Of a stretch of DNA of 64,000 nt, positions 12,918-22,632 are shown piece by piece. Source of the DNA: Plumapathes pennacea (taxonomy: Eukaryota > Cnidaria > Anthozoa > Antipatharia > Myriopathidae); assembly GCA_964036295.1 (NCBI GenBank), contig OZ038467.1, positions 9,189,170 through 9,253,169 on the forward strand, in the 5' to 3' direction. Each line of letters opens with the position of its first letter. Positions within the stretch are counted from its first letter, which is position 1. Under the pieces are notes generated by a model. That model searched no databases. It saw only the letters and a program-made list of their open reading frames with translations, and had not been told where the DNA came from. The translations under genes were made by a program, and so were the position numbers.

Positions 12918-12997
12918 ATGGCGGATAAGGAGGGCAGACACATTAACCCTTTTACTTTTCAAACGTATTGTCACAGGGTGGCCACACAAAACTCAAT
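12918..12997 (+). other. possible 5' exon of an unidentified gene
   Basis: An ATG opens a short frame (MADKEGRHINPFTF...) that runs to a good donor, AAT|GTGAGT, after 80 nt. It lies 40 bp after dispersed-repeat copy 1. I could not join it to a downstream exon in frame, and the peptide is not recognised. It may be a transcript start, or chance. Confidence 0.2.
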
Positions 12998-13494
12998 GTG
13001 AGTAAAGGCCAAAAGAAGCCCCAAGGAAAGACCATGGGCAAGACTTTGAAGATTTTTCCGGTACTGTTTCAGGTGCAATGTTTTTATGTGATCTTTTTTC
13101 TGTGTAAGTGATATTTTATACTGAGTGTTGTCAATTACATTTTGCTGTGTGTAGGTGGATGTACAATAGGGTATACATGCACATAAATACATGTGTGCGA
13201 AGCAGTTAGTTTGTGTTTCTATATTCCCTATTCACAGCAAAAAAGTCACTGTATATATTTGTCATAGTGCTTTTGATGTGCCTATTTATGTGTGTATTAT
13301 ATACTTATATTTGCATATTTAAACTTTTTTCTTCAGTTGATATGACTCATGGTAATGGCGACAAAACCACCTCGATGAGCACAGTTTCAGCTGCAAGTAT
13401 GTCTGTGTGAGATGATGCTCTATATTTTAGTGGAGGGATATTTAAATAGTGGTAGTGATGGCAATAAATAACCTTACTTTCTCGTTACCTGAAA

Positions 13495-13568
13495 TCCCAT
13501 ATGGTCCAGTGGTTAGGATGCGACGCTATCTTCAGCGTCGAGGCCCAGGTTCAAGTCCTGGTGTGGGA
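13495..13568 (+). tRNA. tRNA-Glu-like gene with enlarged anticodon arm (possible pseudogene)
   Basis: The acceptor stem TCCCATA/TGTGGGA pairs over all 7 positions (one G-U). The D arm is GTCC-AGTGGTTA-GGAT, the variable loop is 4 nt, and the T arm is CCAGG-TTCAAGT-CCTGG. A run of T follows at once, as for Pol III termination. All of this is the tRNA-Glu body plan. The anticodon arm, however, is 20 nt instead of 17 (CGACGCTATCTTCAGCGTCG). It folds as a 7-bp stem with a 6-nt loop, or a 5-bp stem with a 10-nt loop, so the anticodon cannot be assigned with certainty; the loop contains TTC, the Glu anticodon. The rest of the molecule is intact, so decay would have to be recent. It could also be the tRNA head of a SINE. 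Confidence 0.7.
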
Positions 13569-14950
13569 TTTTTCGTCCTATTCTAACTTCTTCTTCCTCT
13601 TCTTCATCTTCTAACAGAGGAGTTTGCAAAGGAGCAATACTAAAAATTATTAATAATTATATTAATATGCAATAAATAAATCACAATAAATTAATATATT
13701 GTATGGTCCAGAGAGTAGCTTGCATGTTCCATTTCATAAGCAATGAAAGAGTCATTTAATATTTTTGAATTTTATTTTGCATTGTTAATGCTCACGGTCT
13801 GTCAATTAGGGCACTGAAGAAGCTGGCAGGGCTACTCCAAGTATGTTTATTAGTATTACAATCATTACTGCAAGTATCATCAGAAATAATAGGGATAAAT
13901 TTGTTACAGAAAAACAGTTGCCCCCTTTTTGACTTACTTAAAAAATCAGCAGATGTACTCCTCAAAGAGTGGCAGACTAGGAAGGCTCCACTCCATCAAA
14001 GATGGAATGCACAAGCAGTTTAAACAAAAGCTAGGCAGACTGTCGCGAAGACCTTTTAATACCATAATGTCCATCCATGTAGTTGCTGACAGCACTTATG
14101 ACATGTGTAATAGCAACAATGCTCCCATTTGTATATCGCCATAGCCACAAGTATTGTGGCCCTTGTGATCAAACTGTTCGTGAGTTTTTACCATTTCTTG
14201 AGTGCAATATAGCTGCTGAATGCTTTTTAAACCTGTTCAACCAGCGTTCAACGGATGTTGAAAAGTTTGCAGGCTTGTGATTACAATACCGCTCAATACA
14301 TGTTAACCTTATTCACCAGTTTTCTAACAGTTTACCCTCACAGTTATTTTAAAACATGTGTGTTAATATGTACATGACTGTGTGGATGTTTGCATGTTGT
14401 TGCTATTTTATGACAGAATTTCAGAGTCCTCTAAGCAATGCATGAAGCTGCACTGAAAAATTTTCTAAGGGAAACTAGAATTGAAGTTCTGGTGCCCAGG
14501 TACAATACGATCACCGACATATCGCTGGACAGCGTAGAGATTCTTGAGGGTGCCTTTCCTTGGCATTATTATCAAGTGGCAGTTTACATTATATTGCTTT
14601 AATTATCTATACGAGGTAATATTTATTTTGTACTGTAAGGACTTTTTTCTTTCCGTTCACTAAAGGTGTTCCTGTTCGTGGTAAACTAATTAATCCTCGA
14701 GAAGATTGGCACGATCAAGTGGTGCATCAACTAGCAAAAAGTTGATAAACAATGAAATGTCAGGCTTCTTGGTTTTGTGTAGGGAGACTTAATACGGGCT
14801 TAAAAGCGAAGATACATCTCACAAACGAGGAGCAGACCGCAATCGGCACAATTGTGGGTTTGATAAAACAATGAAACTTGTTCTGTTACTTTGTCCAAAT
14901 ACTAAATGAAAGTTTACGCGAATTGTTTCTTTCTTTCTATTTTTTGCCAG
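13569..14950. other. intergenic, no clear gene
   Basis: AT-rich DNA without recognisable coding exons. A short segment at about 13810-13840 could encode ALKKLAGLLQ between an AG and a GT, but it cannot be linked to anything. Confidence 0.5.
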
Positions 14951-15087
14951 ATATTGTTGCGGCAACTAATGGTTCACACGAATCACGCAGGGTGACACTA
15001 CTTAAACGTCAAGCCCTCGGAAATCTTGAACCTAATAACTTCAATACAGTTAAATGCTTAATAAATATGCTCATGAAGAACTCGAAG
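14951..15087 (+). CDS. isolated candidate exon, possibly RhoGAP-like
   Basis: A strong polypyrimidine tract ending TTTTTTGCCAG precedes an open segment of 137 nt that runs to AAG|GTGTGA. Its peptide contains ESRRVTLLKRQALGNLEP and NNFNTVKCLINMLMKNSK. The pattern of a basic helix, L-x-x-L-x-P-x-N and a following N-T-x-K-x-L helix recalls the middle of RhoGAP domains. No neighbouring exon was found, so this may be a gene fragment or coincidence. Confidence 0.3.
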
Positions 15088-16436
15088 GTGTGATCGCTCT
15101 TGCTGTCCTTGGAGCAAGTTCTTGAAGAATTTTGCGTATAAAACGTATATATATTTCGGTTGGTCAACCTACTATTTGCAAGAAGTAGTCAAAATAATGT
15201 TTTCTTCCCTTGGTGATATCAATAGGTTTAAAGCAATAAAATTTGCAAAAGGCACAGTGTTCTGACTGATTTTATGTTTATTATGATAACGCACATACAC
15301 GAACGACCGTAAACTGTGTTCGAGAGGGACGGAAAGTAGGAAACCCCTAACATTACATCCAACAGCATTAAAATCTGCATCACAAGAAATCTCAATAGAG
15401 TTTAGCCCCCCAGCCCCCGTCGGCTTGATGTGATCGGCTATGTCCTCTACCGTTGCGCTTGGAAAAGCTTTGATGATTACACAATCACAGATAGACGAAC
15501 AGACAGATAGAAAGACAGACAGACAGACAGAAAGACTAACCCCACCTTTCAAGCAAAATCTACTCGAATAACGTCAATAATGCTTTGCAATTTGTGCTAG
15601 GTATGTATTAACATGTACAAGTAGGAGGCGAGCAGCCCAGGAACAGCGTCTAGCATTTTCTGTTAAGGAGTGGTGCACGGCACACTTTCAACAATTTGTA
15701 ATAAATCTATATCAAATGGACCTCCCACTAGCAAAATCTGGGGCTGAATGAATTAGTTCTTTATGCTTCCATCAACATCACAGTCCCTCTGAAAATAAAA
15801 GGCAAAAGTGTCAAGACAAATTATCTATACCCTATTTCAGACCCAACTACAAAAATGTATACCCTATTTCAGAACTATTTCAGATATTTTTTTCATGTCC
15901 GCAACAACCGATTTCTGTTAAAATCATACAATATCCCAGGCCAAAAAGACAAAATCGATACCCTATTTCAGACCAAAATGGCAAAATCTATACACAATTC
16001 AGACTAAAACTGCTTGAAAATGATACCCCTTGGGGCAGCACATACATATATGGCTTATATATATACATATGGAAGTACCCCCCTCCCCCCCTTTTTTTTC
16101 TGGGTGCATCCCATAGTATTTTTAAAGTGCTTCCAAAGCTCTCTAGGGCTTTAACTGTTCTCAATAGACTCTTAAAAATAAAGACTTTGCTTTTTTGATG
16201 GATCTTGTTGCCAACTGGCCGGAACTGTCTGTTTTTTCCTTTGTACAGTTTACTCTTTTGTTTCAGTTCTTTGTATTCTACCAAATGTTACTTCTTTTTG
16301 GGCTACTAAGGCAATAGCGTTTTTTATCAGTCTTCAGTCAGTCAATAAATCAATCAACCTTTTTGTGTGAAGTGAATCCAACAAATCTTCAGCAACCGGA
16401 CATCTCACGAGTCTAGAGTCGAGTCATCAACATTTT
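15088..16436. other. repeat-rich flank and probable 5' LTR zone of the BEL/Pao element
   Basis: This holds a GACA microsatellite (about 15494-15536) and a diverged tandem region (about 15826-16040) in which ATACCCTATTTCAGA recurs. Directly before the primer-binding site is a stretch with AATAAATCAA, which would suit the polyadenylation region of a 5' LTR. The LTR start could not be placed because no 3' LTR copy was seen. Confidence 0.45.
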
Positions 16437-16453
16437 TGGTCCTTCGAGCCGGA
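16437..16453 (+). promoter_or_regulatory. BEL/Pao primer-binding site for tRNA-Tyr
   Basis: TGGTCCTTCGAGCCGGA is the reverse complement of the 3' end of animal tRNA-Tyr including its CCA tail, as I recall that tRNA. It sits just upstream of gag, as a minus-strand primer site should. Confidence 0.7.
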
Positions 16454-17562
16454 TGGCAGAATTTGGAAATGATTGACTCTAATCAAGAGTTGGAAGGTTC
16501 ACCGAGACCGAGAGAAGATTTAAACATCAAAGCAAATGAGTATGCAACAAGCACAAAGCAAGACGTTGTCGGCGGCGCAAGAACAAAAAAGCCCACAGCG
16601 AAAGGCATGGTTTTTCAAGCCCACATTAAATGGCAAAACGGTCAATCTGCCCAAAGGAAAATATCGTGTCAAATGAAGAAAATAGAACTGCTCACTGAAG
16701 ACTATGACAACGTGCACATAGTTCAGAGTGAACTGAAGACTTTGCATGAAGTTCTTGAAGACCTGCAGAAAACACACGTCTTATGTGGTACTCTGACCAC
16801 AAAGGAAGAAAACTCATTGCAAGGGACTAATACCAAGAGCACAAGATAATGGGTGATTTCATTGACAAAATCGGAAATTGGACTATCTTGGCAAAGCGCC
16901 AAATAGAGGAACAGCTCCATAACGGTTCAATTATCTCCAAACTGTCTAACCGTTCCAAGGCTTCTTTAAGAGCTTTATCTGTCTCTACGAGAGCCAGAGA
17001 AAGAGCCAAAGCAGCAGAATTAGTTGCCAGAGCCACTATGCTAGAGAAACTCCACTGTTAAACAAGCTCTTCAAAATGAAACTGTAAGGCTTGAACTGCA
17101 GGAAGGGGTTGGAGTGGCTCAAGCTCGTGAGCGCGCATACGCTCAAGTGGAACAAGAACTGAACTTTAACGACGGGATGAATGAATATCTCGATGAACAC
17201 AAAGTTACAGTCGCAGCAACCCGCTTCTGCTTTATCAAAGGCTTTATCTGTCTCTCGACCTATTGAGCTACGGCCCCCAGTGATGAGCGTGATTACAACC
17301 AGATTTTCACTGAAAGCAGACAAATTCCCTGTAACCGAACTTTTGAAGAACTGTACCCGGAAGGACAACCAAAGAAACTGATTAAGGGGTGTCTACTCAT
17401 GGACCCCTAGAAGGGTTACCTGGAAGCAAAACAGCTGCTGGAAGAAAAGTACGGTGACACGTACAGGATCTCCAATGCTTACCTCAAGAAAGTAACTGAA
17501 TGGCCGACCATCAAACTGGGAGATGACGTTGCCCTTGATCGGTATTCAACTTTCCTGACCTA
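16454..17562 (+). pseudogene. BEL/Pao gag remnant
   Basis: The first part encodes a charged, helical Gag N-terminus with KMSRPKS-type basic and Arg/Ala-rich stretches (for example STRARERAKAAELVARATML, ending about 17058). It continues in other frames into a DUF1759-like block at about 17335-17562. That block is recognised by KKLIKGCLLMDP, GYLEAKQLLEEKYGDTYRI and NAYLKKVTEWP. At least two frameshifts and in-frame stops (such as TAG at about 17408) interrupt it. A central stretch, normally about 100 residues, is missing. Confidence 0.7.
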
Positions 17563-18109
17563 ATGCCTTAGCCATGACGTCACTCTCTTTCTTTACGATC
17601 TTGGACCACCCGCAAAAATCTTCAAAACATGGTGAAGAAGCTCCCAATGCAGCTGCAGGATCGTTGGTGCAGTGAAACCAACAAAATGAGACTATCAAGA
17701 TACCATTCCCAAATTCAGTGATTTTGCCAAGCTCGTGAAGACAGAAGCGACAACTGCTACTGATCCAGTATTCTCCCACAATGCCCTTGGCTCACTTCCC
17801 AATGTAGAGAGAGCCACTGCCACAAGCAAAAGGCTCCCAACGTACGCTCCCCCAGTTATGTCACAATTTATGCAACCAGTCATTACCACAACAGGTGATC
17901 AGAATGAGACTGCGACTCCTTTCTTCCAGTGTAACAACGTACACAGAGAAAATGAACATGCATCGAGGAAGCACCGTCATTGAGCAAAATCAGCCTTTTT
18001 TGAGCAAATGCAGGCTATGATCTTTGGAGCCAAATCAAGCCCATGCAGCGCAAGTTCCTGTTTGAAACAAACAGCTCTCGACCACTCTTAAGAGTACGAC
18101 GAAGTAACG

Positions 18110-19235
18110 ATCCAAACAGTTTTGAGAGACCATTACATGGACAATCTACTCAGGTCCCTCCCATCGGACCAGAAATCAATCAGCCTTGCGTTGCAAGTGA
18201 TTGACCTGATCAGGAGTGGCTTTCGCCTCACTCAGTTCATGAGCAACAGCCGAGAGGTCCTGGCCAAGTTGCAGATTACGCCCACCAGTCACTGGATTTA
18301 GAACTGGACAGCCTTCCTGTCGAGCAGGCACTAGGTGTGCTTTTGAACGCGAAACGGGATACTCTGGATATCAAGATCATGCCAAAACTTTTCGCATCAA
18401 CCACGTGAGGTATCCTGAAATAGACCTCTTTCATCTTTGACCCACTTGGCCTAGTGGGGCTGTTTGTGTCAAGGGCCAGATTGATCATACAGGAGCTGTG
18501 GAGGCGAGAGCACACAATTGATCAGCCAATAACGGACCCAGTATCTGACGCTTGGGAAACTTGCAAGACGGAACTTCCGGACATGGCAAAGCAATCAATC
18601 CCCAGATGCTACAACAAGAGTGAAGGTCACATGGTACAGCGCCAACGTCATGTGTTTGCTGATGCGTCTGAAACTGCCTTTAGCGCTGTAGCTTACCTAA
18701 GACTCCGGTCAGAAAACGGCATTCACCACTGCTCCTTTGTGCTTGGAAAGGTGAAGCTGGCTCCAATCAAACCTTTGACAGTACCGAGATTAGAGCTGCA
18801 AGCCGCGGTCCTGGCAGTACGGATTGGCCAAACCACCCAGAAAGAGCTAGATATTTAGGCTGAGCAGATCACCTACTAGACAGATTTAACTACCGTGCTC
18901 CAGTATACCAAGAGTGAGAAAGCCCGATTTCACACTTTTGTAGTCAACGGGGTTGCTGAATTAAGAGAAGGCTAGGATCCAAACAAGTGGAGGCATGCTC
19001 CTGGCTACCTAAACGCTTCTGACAACTGTTCCAGGAGCTTATCTGCACAAGACCTAACACAAGAAAGCCCATGGATCCAAGGACCGAGTTTCCTCTGGCA
19101 AGACGAAAGTTACTGGCCAGAACAAAAATTCTGCCGACCTCCTGATTACTATGACCCTGAAGTTGAAGTCGAGATGTGGTCCGCTTTCTCTTCTAAAGTG
19201 GACAACGCCGTAATGGATCCAGAGAAAACCTCCTC
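18110..19235 (+). pseudogene. BEL/Pao pol remnant (RT end, RNase H, integrase leader)
   Basis: The RT palm end survives as DHYMDNLLRSLPSDQKSISL; the expected YVDD is YMDN. It is followed by RSGFRLTQFMSNSREVLAKL. The conserved linker LGLVGLFVSRARLIIQELWR appears at about 18454. An RNase H-like block follows (VFADASETAFSAVAYLRLRS, then PRLELQAAVLAVRI). The integrase leader (KWRHAPGYLNASDNCSRS, then SFLWQDESYWPEQK) ends near 19130. Stops and frame changes separate the blocks. Confidence 0.72.
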
Positions 19236-19261
19236 TTGAATTAACCTACGTAGCCGGCAGG

Positions 19262-19861
19262 CGTCAAGAGATTCACTGCTAAATGCCAGAGAAAGCTGAA
19301 AAAGCAAGTGTCTAATCTCACTGCAGATATGAGGTTTCCTTCAAGGAGTCAGCCTGTTTTATCACTCATTTCTAAACTAGTAGGGCATGGCACCAGCGAC
19401 ACTCAGAAACGTCTTGGTGAAGTACTCAATTGTCAAGAACATTCCATCATACGCAGCTCCAGAGTATATATACATGAAACTCCCTGTGTTCCAGTTGGTA
19501 TTCCAGGAATTCACTCTCCGCATCTAATGTTGTCACCTAGCCAGGTCTCTGTGAAGATCAATACATCCAGTTGGAGTAGTAGCATTGGAGCTTGCACAGA
19601 TTGGATTAGTTCTTGGAATGCGTGCATATAAATGCCCTGAGGTAACTGCTAGGCCAAGTTTGCTGACGCAACCTTCAACAAGTTGCTGCTGTGCACTGAA
19701 GCAGCTCTTCTTGTACAGTTTTGCAACAGGGTTTTGTTGCAATTCTTACTACGACCCATGTCAACAAAAACAAAGACACGCGTTCTTACCTTAGTCCAAG
19801 AGGTGTAAAGTGATAGTCACACCAGGACAACAAGGAGACAGCAGCAGGGTGAAAGGCAGTA
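19262..19861. other. unassigned DNA with transposon scrap
   Basis: No gene is recognised. The part at 19655-19770 is homologous in inverted orientation to 21340-21480, on the far side of the two minisatellites: shared blocks are AGGCCAAGTT, TGTGCACTGA, GCAGCT, TTCTTGTACAG and TTGTTG...ATTCTTA. The pair therefore flanks the arrays. Confidence 0.5.
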
Positions 19862-20355
19862 GCACGCCAGGGCGACAACCAAACACGCCAGGGCAACAAC
19901 CAAACACGCCAGGGCGACAACCAAACACGCCAGGGCGACAACCTAACACGCCAGGGCGACAACCAAACACGCCAGGGCGACAACCAAACACGCCAGGGCG
20001 ACAACCTAACACGCCAGGGCGACAACCTAACACGCCAGGGCGACAACCAAACACGCCAGGGCGACAACCTAACACGCCAGGGCGACAACCTAACACGCCA
20101 GGGCGACAACCAAACACGCCAGGGCGACAACCTAACACGCCAGGGCGACAACCAAACACGCCAGGGCGACAACCTAACACGCCAGGGCGACAACCTAACA
20201 CGCCAGGGCGACAACCAAACACGCCAGGGCGACAACCAAACACGCCAGGGCGACAACCTAACAAGCCAGGGTGACAACCTTACATGTCAGGGCGACAACC
20301 AAACACGCCAGGGCGACAACCAAACACGCCAGGGTGACAACCTAACACGCCAGAG
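19862..20355. repeat. 21-bp minisatellite A
   Basis: About 23 copies of ACGCCAGGGCGACAACCAAAC, head to tail. One position alternates between A and T (CCAAAC or CCTAAC), in runs that partly repeat as A-T-T, hinting at a 63-bp higher-order unit. Because 21 is divisible by three, long reading frames open by chance on both strands (for example TPGRQPN repeated). These are not genes. Confidence 0.95.
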
Positions 20356-20695
20356 ACAACCAAACTGCCAACTGGACAACCCCGTTACGCCAGTGCGTAT
20401 ATACCTTACAAAGCCAAGGAAGCATCCTACACGGCATCGAAACGCAAAACGCAAAGGCGACAATCAGACACGCCAGGGCGACAACCCCCCGCAGCTACCT
20501 AACACGCCTTACGACGGCAGGCAGGCACGAAATGGGGGCTGTAGGCACAAGACGAGAGGCGGTCGCAGCTATGCGCCGAGTATCGAGACGGTAGGCCTGC
20601 CACATAATGACAGAAGGTATACCGCAGCATGACGTGCCATTCCTACCCGCAGCAAGACAGCATAAAGGTTTCCAGAAGACAGCAGGTTATCAGTG
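20356..20695. other. spacer between minisatellites A and B
   Basis: A GC-rich transition zone. It holds scattered single units resembling array A (ACGCCAGGGCGACAACC near 20470) and array B (GAGGCGGTCGCAGC near 20560), so both arrays probably arose from this kind of sequence. No gene. Confidence 0.6.
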
Positions 20696-21290
20696 CAAGA
20701 CGGTAGGCTGTCACTGCAAGACGGAAGGCGGTCGCAGCAAGACGCCAGGCGGTCGCAGCAAGACAGCAGGTGGTCACAGCAAGACTACAAGCGGTCGCAG
20801 CAAGACGGCAAGCGGTCGCAGCAAGACGGCAGGCGGTCGCAGCAAGACGGCAGGCGGTCGCAGCAAGACGGCAGGCGGTCGCAGCAAGACGGCAGGCGGT
20901 CGCAGCAAGACGGAAGGCGGTCGCAGCAAGACGGCAGGCGGTCGCAGCAAGACGGAAGGTGGTCGCAGCAAGACGGAAGGCGGTCGCAGCAAGACGGAAG
21001 GCGGTCGCAGCAAGACGGAAGGCGGTCGCAGCAAGACGGCAGGCGGTCGCAGCAAGACGGCAGGCGGTCGCAGCAAGACGGAAGGCGGTCGCAGCAAGAC
21101 GGCAGGCGGTCGCAGCAAGACGGAAGGCGGTCGCAGCAAGACGGAAGGCGGTCGCAGCAAGACGGAAGGCGGTCGCAGCAAGACGGAAGGCGGTCGCAGC
21201 AAGACGGAAGGCGGTCCCAGCAAGAAGGAAGGCGGTCGCAGCAAGACGGCTGGCGGTCGCAGCAAGACAGAAGGTGGTTACACGAAGGCT
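20696..21290. repeat. 21-bp minisatellite B
   Basis: About 28 copies of GGCAGGCGGTCGCAGCAAGAC, with A/C variation at one site (GGAAGG or GGCAGG). The unit differs from array A but the 21-bp period is identical. Again all frames are open (GGRSKTA-type peptides on the plus strand), which explains several long spurious reading frames. Confidence 0.95.
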
Positions 21291-21764
21291 CCACAATCTT
21301 CTTGACTGCTTCTTGCTTGTTCCTGATGAAAGGAGAAACACCCTATTTTATGACAGTGGTCGTGCTAAGAATGCCAACAACATCCCAGTTGCAGAATGGC
21401 CTGTACAAGAACTTGAGGAACAGCTGCCTCAGTGCACATCAGAAACCTGTTGAAAGTCCTGTCTGGCAACTTGGCCTACAGTAATTGTAACCAAGTTTCA
21501 TTTCCTGTAAGCATTGGACACAGCTCAACCAATTCACCAAGGAGCAGACTTGGTGTCTGACCTCTAGCACATCTTTGAAATGCACATGATGCTCACCAAA
21601 GCAACCATCTCCATGGCAAGACAACCACCCTTTCACTGATGATGCAAGAAACACACCAGTTCGAGACTTGATCCTCTTCTTGACAACCATCATCCTACTT
21701 GAGACTACATCCTGGATTAGTAAGCCAACTACAAAACCTATCAGATTAGAGAGGCCTTTTCTTC
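21291..21764. other. transposon scrap right of the minisatellites
   Basis: The plus strand encodes a short stretch RRNTLFYDSGRAKNANNIPV before a stop at 21453. The wording suggests a transposase-type fragment, but the family is not certain. The segment 21340-21480 is the inverted partner of 19655-19770. The rest, up to the end of the DIRS remnant, is unassigned. Confidence 0.4.
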
Positions 21765-22625
21765 ATCTTGGAGCATGCCCTAGGCTTTGAATGAGGTGAT
21801 CCGGCACTCCACTGCGTGCTGCGACTGTGGTGGCTCCGATGCGAAAGCTATGGCTCAAGAAGTTGCCTGGCACACCTGCAGCTGCCAGGATTTGCGAAGC
21901 CAGTTGGTGAGTAAGGTGCGAGTCAGAGGCCGACCGTCCTGCAACAAGAACAAGGGGCCTGGGGCAATACCTCTGAGAGCTAGATAAGCCAACATGGCCT
22001 GAACAGCGTAAAGGAGGTGTACCAAGGCCAATGTGAATAAAGCAGCCAACGCGGAACGGATCAGTCTTGGACGCCTTAATCTTAACTTGCAAGCAGGAAG
22101 GGTTAGAGTTGGAGTTCACAGCAATATCTGATACCTCAAGGTGAATGGAGGACTGGAAACTGGTGAGGTTGGGGACTGGAACTCTGAGGATCTCAAGAAG
22201 CCAAAGAAGGTGAGAGTGCAGGCAGCCCAGAACATGCAGTGGTCAGGAAGAATCAGATCAAGGGAGTTGGCAACAATCCAAATAATGGAGTCAGTCACAG
22301 GCAAAGGTTCGTCGGCAGGAGAGCCTTGTTGACACTTGCTGCTACGAACCACCCTGGAGACGTAGACAGTTGGCTAGAGGATCGGGGAAGCCTTGTTCGA
22401 TGTGTAGAGACCGTACAGCGGAAAGGTAGACCTTAATGGAGGAATGTTGGAGGACTCGGCTAAGGAAGTTGCAAAAAGGCAGAGGGTCCACTCATCAGCT
22501 GGACAAGGAGAGCCACTGGCGTGAAGCCTGCCGGAATGAAGACAGAACTGGTGAAACCTGTCTTGGGCGGATGTATAAGTTTGGCGAGTAGAAGGGGCCA
22601 GACCTTTGTAAGAAAATTCCAGCAC
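21765..22625 (-). pseudogene. DIRS tyrosine recombinase, truncated before the catalytic Tyr
   Basis: Three consecutive open stretches in different frames (22625-22374, 22352-22116 and 22119-21763) read as one YR. The core-binding region is LAPSTRQTYTSAQDRFHQFC. The first catalytic Arg is in FFGFLRSSEF. KASKTDPFRVGC is the beta hairpin. LSHSFRIGATTVAARSGVPD supplies the HxxR box. The reading ends at LIQSLGHAPR and a stop. The WSSxAY-type segment with the catalytic Tyr, expected immediately after, is absent. Recombinase activity would be lost. Confidence 0.78.
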
Positions 22626-22632
22626 CGCTGCT

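Larger units (their letters stand above)
11263..13494. other. intergenic region after the ABCC gene
   Basis: This contains the ABCC 3' flank with a 21-bp A tract (about 11340-11360), an inverted-repeat element, a GC-rich duplicated segment that may be a SINE, and one copy of a dispersed repeat; these have separate entries. No complete protein gene was seen. Short open frames on both strands here lack splice support. Confidence 0.55.
16437..19260 (+). mobile_element. BEL/Pao LTR retrotransposon, decayed
   Basis: The internal region starts at a primer-binding site. Gag-like coiled-coil and DUF1759-type remnants follow, then the end of the reverse transcriptase, the RNase H region and the leader of the integrase segment. 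The order gag, RT, RNase H, integrase is that of BEL/Pao. Frame breaks, stops and internal deletions (most of the protease and RT) make it inactive. No 3' LTR was found. Confidence 0.8.

Noticed and set aside
19862-21290. CRISPR-like regular array
   Set aside because: The units are contiguous without unique spacers, and the genome is eukaryotic with introns. They are minisatellites.
19786-21484. Six-frame long reading frames of 150-260 codons
   Set aside because: They are by-products of two 21-bp minisatellites whose period is divisible by three; peptides are pure unit repeats.
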